Shown: piece after piece, positions 61,389-64,000 of the stretch | Layout: each line of letters starts with the position of its first letter | Position numbering within the stretch: the stretch's first letter is position 1 | Assembly: GCF_001487145.1 (NCBI RefSeq) | Contig: NZ_LN913016.1 | Span: 1,116,001-1,180,000, forward strand | DNA length: 64,000 nucleotides | Direction of reading: 5' to 3' | Source of the DNA: Anaerococcus rubeinfantis | Lineage (GTDB): Bacteria > Bacillota > Clostridia > Tissierellales > Peptoniphilaceae | The notes under the pieces: generated by a model | Database searches by the model: none | Told to the model about the DNA's origin: nothing | Seen by the model: only the letters and a program-made list of their open reading frames with translations | Program-made: the position numbers and the translations under genes

Positions 61389-63192
61389 CTAATTTTTCTA
61401 TTCTTTCTATAAATATTTCTGAAGACATATCTGATGGCAACAAATATCCTCTTCTTGGTGAGAAAGACTTTTTAGAAAGGGCTGGACCATCTACTGAAAC
61501 TGATCTTTTGAATTGGCTTGATGTAAGTCTTTTATAAAATGATTTGAGCCATTTTTTTATAGTTTTACTGTCATAATCATCTTTAAAGGCAATTTTTGCT
61601 TTTTCATAAATCTCTTCTACTGATGAATTTTCCAAAAATTCATAAACAAAAAAGTCAATTAACTCATAAGGTCCTATTATATCTTCAGTTTTTTGGCTTA
61701 TTTTGTCTTCATTTTCGTTTTTTAGCTCTGGTGAAATTGGAGTTTTTAAAATATCGTCCAAAACTTCTTTTAATTTTTGATTTTCTGTATTTTCTACAAG
61801 ATAGGAAACAATGTATCTTAATTCTGTTTTGGTCAAAGATGCATTTACTGCATAAGATGACATGTGATCACCGTTGTAGGTGGCAAATCCTTGAGAAATT
61901 TCTGATTTATCTCCAGTTCCAATAACTATAGCATTTTCCATATTTCCTATATCAAATAAAATTTGAGTTCTTTCTCTTGCTTGAGCATTTTCGTAGGCTA
62001 TATCTTGAGTTTTTCCGTCATGGCCAATATCTTTTAAATGAATATTTACTGCATCCTTTATCACAATTTCGTTTAATTTAAGGCAAAAGGCTTCTGCCAA
62101 TTTAAAGGCATTTGATTTGGTTCTCTTGCTTGTTCCAAAAGCTGGCATGGTGTATAAAAGAATATTTTCTTTTGGAAGGTCCATTTTTTCAAAAGCTTTA
62201 ACTATAAATAAAAGTGCCATAGTAGAATCAAGTCCACCACTTAGACCTAAAATGACTTTTTTACAAGAAATAGCTTCCATTCTTTGAATTAAAGCTCTTG
62301 TAACTATATCAAAGGTGTCTTCTACATAAAGCTTTTTCTCATTTAATAGATATGGATATTTATCAATATTTTCTAAGTCTGCTTCATTTTCAAAATGATG
62401 GCCTTCAGAAAAAATTTCCTCATTTATTTCAAATGGATAAACAAAATCTACTTTTTTATCTCTATCACATTTTATAATTTTTCCATTTTGCGCAATAATA
62501 TTTAAACCCTCGTATACAAAATCTGTTGAGCTTTCTCCAAGCCCTGTGCTTGAAAATAGGTAAATTGTATCTTGTGATAGGAATTTTATCTTATCTTCGA
62601 TAGCTTTTTTTGAACCAATATATCTTGTTTTTGCTGATGGATTTAAAATTATATCAATAGCATTATTAGCTTTTGAAATTTGGGAATCAGAAATAATCTT
62701 CTCTTCATTTTCTCCAATACTTAGAGCAATTTTTACTCCGTCAATTTCTACAAAAGACTTATTATAAATATATATATAATCATCTTTTACACTAATAAAT
62801 TCTTCTTCAGGGATATCAAAAATATATTTTTCATGATCTTTGAAATTATCTTTAAAAAATCCCCCAATAATATCCCCATTTTTTATTAAAAATACCATAT
62901 CAATTATTTTTCTTCCCTTTTTAACAGGAAGACCAACTGAAAATAAGGTATCAATATCCTTAGAGAATTTTTTTAAATCATCTAGGGCGTCTAGTGATGA
63001 ATTTAAAATATCATCATTTTTAAATCCATGGTAAAGACTTGCTCCTGTAAGAGAAAGTTCTGGAAAAAGTAAAATATTTACCAAATCATCATTGGCTTTT
63101 TTTACTATTTCTTTTATTTTTTTCTTATTGTAGGATACATCCCCAACTTTTATTTTAAAATTTTCTGCTCTTAATTTTAAATTTTTTTTCAT
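61381..63192 (-). CDS. nadE: NAD synthetase with degenerate nitrilase (glutaminase) domain
   Basis: Final step of NAD synthesis, amidating deamido-NAD. The 603-residue protein is the two-domain glutamine-dependent type. The C-terminal synthetase domain is intact: VILGLSGGLDSTMALLF (near 302), GTGDKSEISQGFATYNGDHMSSYAVNASLTKTELR (near 425) and the RRGYLLPSDMSSEIF end. In the N-terminal nitrilase domain Glu45 (FPEL) and Lys114 remain, but the catalytic Cys of ICEDLW is Gly160 in LSIGENEE, and the LPNYxEFYE stretch is shortened to NFKDHEKYIF. Glutamine use is probably lost and ammonia used instead. Confidence 0.93.
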   Translation of the reverse strand: MKKNLKLRAENFKIKVGDVSYNKKKIKEIVKKANDDLVNILLFPELSLTGASLYHGFKNDDILNSSLDALDDLKKFSKDIDTLFSVGLPVKKGRKIIDMVFLIKNGDIIGGFFKDNFKDHEKYIFDIPEEEFISVKDDYIYIYNKSFVEIDGVKIALSIGENEEKIISDSQISKANNAIDIILNPSAKTRYIGSKKAIEDKIKFLSQDTIYLFSSTGLGESSTDFVYEGLNIIAQNGKIIKCDRDKKVDFVYPFEINEEIFSEGHHFENEADLENIDKYPYLLNEKKLYVEDTFDIVTRALIQRMEAISCKKVILGLSGGLDSTMALLFIVKAFEKMDLPKENILLYTMPAFGTSKRTKSNAFKLAEAFCLKLNEIVIKDAVNIHLKDIGHDGKTQDIAYENAQARERTQILFDIGNMENAIVIGTGDKSEISQGFATYNGDHMSSYAVNASLTKTELRYIVSYLVENTENQKLKEVLDDILKTPISPELKNENEDKISQKTEDIIGPYELIDFFVYEFLENSSVEEIYEKAKIAFKDDYDSKTIKKWLKSFYKRLTSSQFKRSVSVDGPALSKKSFSPRRGYLLPSDMSSEIFIERIEKLDE

Positions 63193-63241
63193 AATATCCC
63201 TCGAATTTCTAAACTTATAAATATTATTATAATAGATTTAC

Positions 63242-63270
63242 AAAAAAACTGCCACAGTTTCCTGTGGCAG
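63242..63270 (-). terminator. Terminator after the flavodiiron protein gene
   Basis: On the minus strand CTGCCACAG-GAAA-CTGTGGCAG followed by TTTTTTT: perfect 9-bp stem with a GAAA tetraloop, 14 bases past the stop. Confidence 0.93.
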
Positions 63271-63284
63271 AATTGAATTTATTT

Positions 63285-64000
63285 TTATTTCTTTTGGTCT
63301 TTAGCTTTTTGAACTTCTTCTCTTCTTTTCTTCATTGATTCGAAAATTCCATCAACTAAAGCATCCATGTCTGGTTCTTTTGCAGATTTTAATGATGAAA
63401 CTATATTAACTTGTTCTGGAAGAACATCGATTAATTTCATTTCTTCATCCAAGAATTTTTCCATTTTATCTGCTGCTGTTGGAGCCCAAGATCCGTTATC
63501 CATCAATGAAATTGCTCTGTTTTGTACGTTTAGAGCTGCCATATCATGGATAAAGTCTTTCATTTTTGGATAAATTCCAAGGTTATATGTTACTGATGCA
63601 AGAACTATATTTGAATATTTAAATGCATCTGCAATTAGGTAAGATACATCTGTACTTGAAACATCTCTTAGAGAAATATTTGTCATTCCTCTTTCAGCAA
63701 GTTTTGAAGCTAGTGCTTGAGCTGCATATTCTGTATTTCCATACATTGATGCATAAGCAATCAATACACCTTCTTCTTCTGGTTGATAGCTTGACCATTT
63801 ATCATATTTATCTAAAATATAGCCAAAATCTTTTCTCCAAACTAGTCCGTGAAGTGGGCAGATATATTTAATATCAAGTCCAGCTGCTTTTTTAAGAACT
63901 GCTTGAACAAAAGTACCATATTTACCAACTATATTTGTGTAATATCTTCTTCCTTCATCTAACCAATCTCTGTCCCAATTTACTTCATCAGCAAAAAGTC
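63285..64000 (-). CDS. Flavodiiron protein (A-type flavoprotein), C-terminal part; runs off window end
   Basis: Reduces O2 or NO to protect anaerobes. The visible 238 residues cover the end of the metallo-beta-lactamase domain (FADEVNWDRDWLDEGRRYYTNIVGKYG; iron-binding His in CPLHGLVWRKD) and the flavodoxin domain (IAYASMYGNTEYAAQALASKLAERG with the FMN-binding loop, VTYNLGIYPKMKDFI, LMDNGSWAP). No rubredoxin domain follows. The N-terminus lies beyond 64000. An anaerobe would use it as an oxygen scavenger. Confidence 0.94.
   Translation of the reverse strand, partial: LFADEVNWDRDWLDEGRRYYTNIVGKYGTFVQAVLKKAAGLDIKYICPLHGLVWRKDFGYILDKYDKWSSYQPEEEGVLIAYASMYGNTEYAAQALASKLAERGMTNISLRDVSSTDVSYLIADAFKYSNIVLASVTYNLGIYPKMKDFIHDMAALNVQNRAISLMDNGSWAPTAADKMEKFLDEEMKLIDVLPEQVNIVSSLKSAKEPDMDALVDGIFESMKKRREEVQKAKDQKK

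Overview
The window looks like a chromosomal stretch from a low-GC, Gram-positive, strictly anaerobic Firmicute. The best guess is a peptide-fermenting member of the Tissierellia (Anaerococcus/Peptoniphilus type). The basis is the very AT-rich sequence, a PolC-type replicative polymerase, the infB/ylxR/nusA/rimP and uppS/cdsA/rseP/ispG/polC clusters, an NfnAB-type transhydrogenase pair, a flavodiiron protein and a sorted surface protein. The genus is inference. No phage, IS element or CRISPR array was seen. Most genes are on the minus strand in tightly overlapping operons.

Layout: 1-3424, infB (partial), ylxR, nusA, rimP. 3480-12325, DMT transporter, polC, ispG, rseP, cdsA, uppS; dxr is missing from its usual place. 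12460-16074 (+), RluD-like synthase, comM, an orphan PilB/GspE ATPase. 16131-23721, mnmA with a cysteine desulfurase, YdbC/PC4 protein, unknown gene, repeat-bearing intergenic region, msrA, split ThrE exporter, J-domain membrane protein, ABC exporter. 23834-26054 (+), NfnA/NfnB pair. 26277-31318, self-regulated TetR-MMPL-heptad protein operon. 31370-35386, pdxR/pdxS (no pdxT), aldo-keto reductase, SDR. 35367-46983, DNA-break repair operon yaaA-sbcD-sbcC-addB-addA. 47057-50108, zinc importer znuACB with divergent Zur. 50182-52294, DAACS symporter and RmlD-like reductase. 52465-58003, purine operon purC-E-F-M-N-D behind a ykkC-type (probably PRPP) riboswitch and terminator. 58100-59255, DUF4230 protein and a nucleoside deoxyribosyltransferase-like protein. 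59474-60435, repeat-rich surface protein with a (TA)n promoter. 60533-63192, nadE, a metallophosphoesterase and a tRNA-Arg that overlaps its 3' end. 63285-64000, flavodiiron protein (partial).

The most striking result links distant genes: glutamine-dependent ammonia delivery looks dismantled. PurF has Ser instead of the nucleophilic Cys and has lost other glutamine-site residues. NadE has Gly at the nitrilase-domain Cys. PdxS has no adjacent PdxT glutaminase. Their synthase or transferase domains look intact. The inference is an organism that uses free ammonia directly, plausible for an amino-acid fermenter. Other notable points are a possible phase-variable TA-repeat promoter, two TetR operators, a zinc-type palindrome at znuA, a leaderless rRNA-modification gene, an AddB without its P-loop, and repeat-flanked insertions at terminators.
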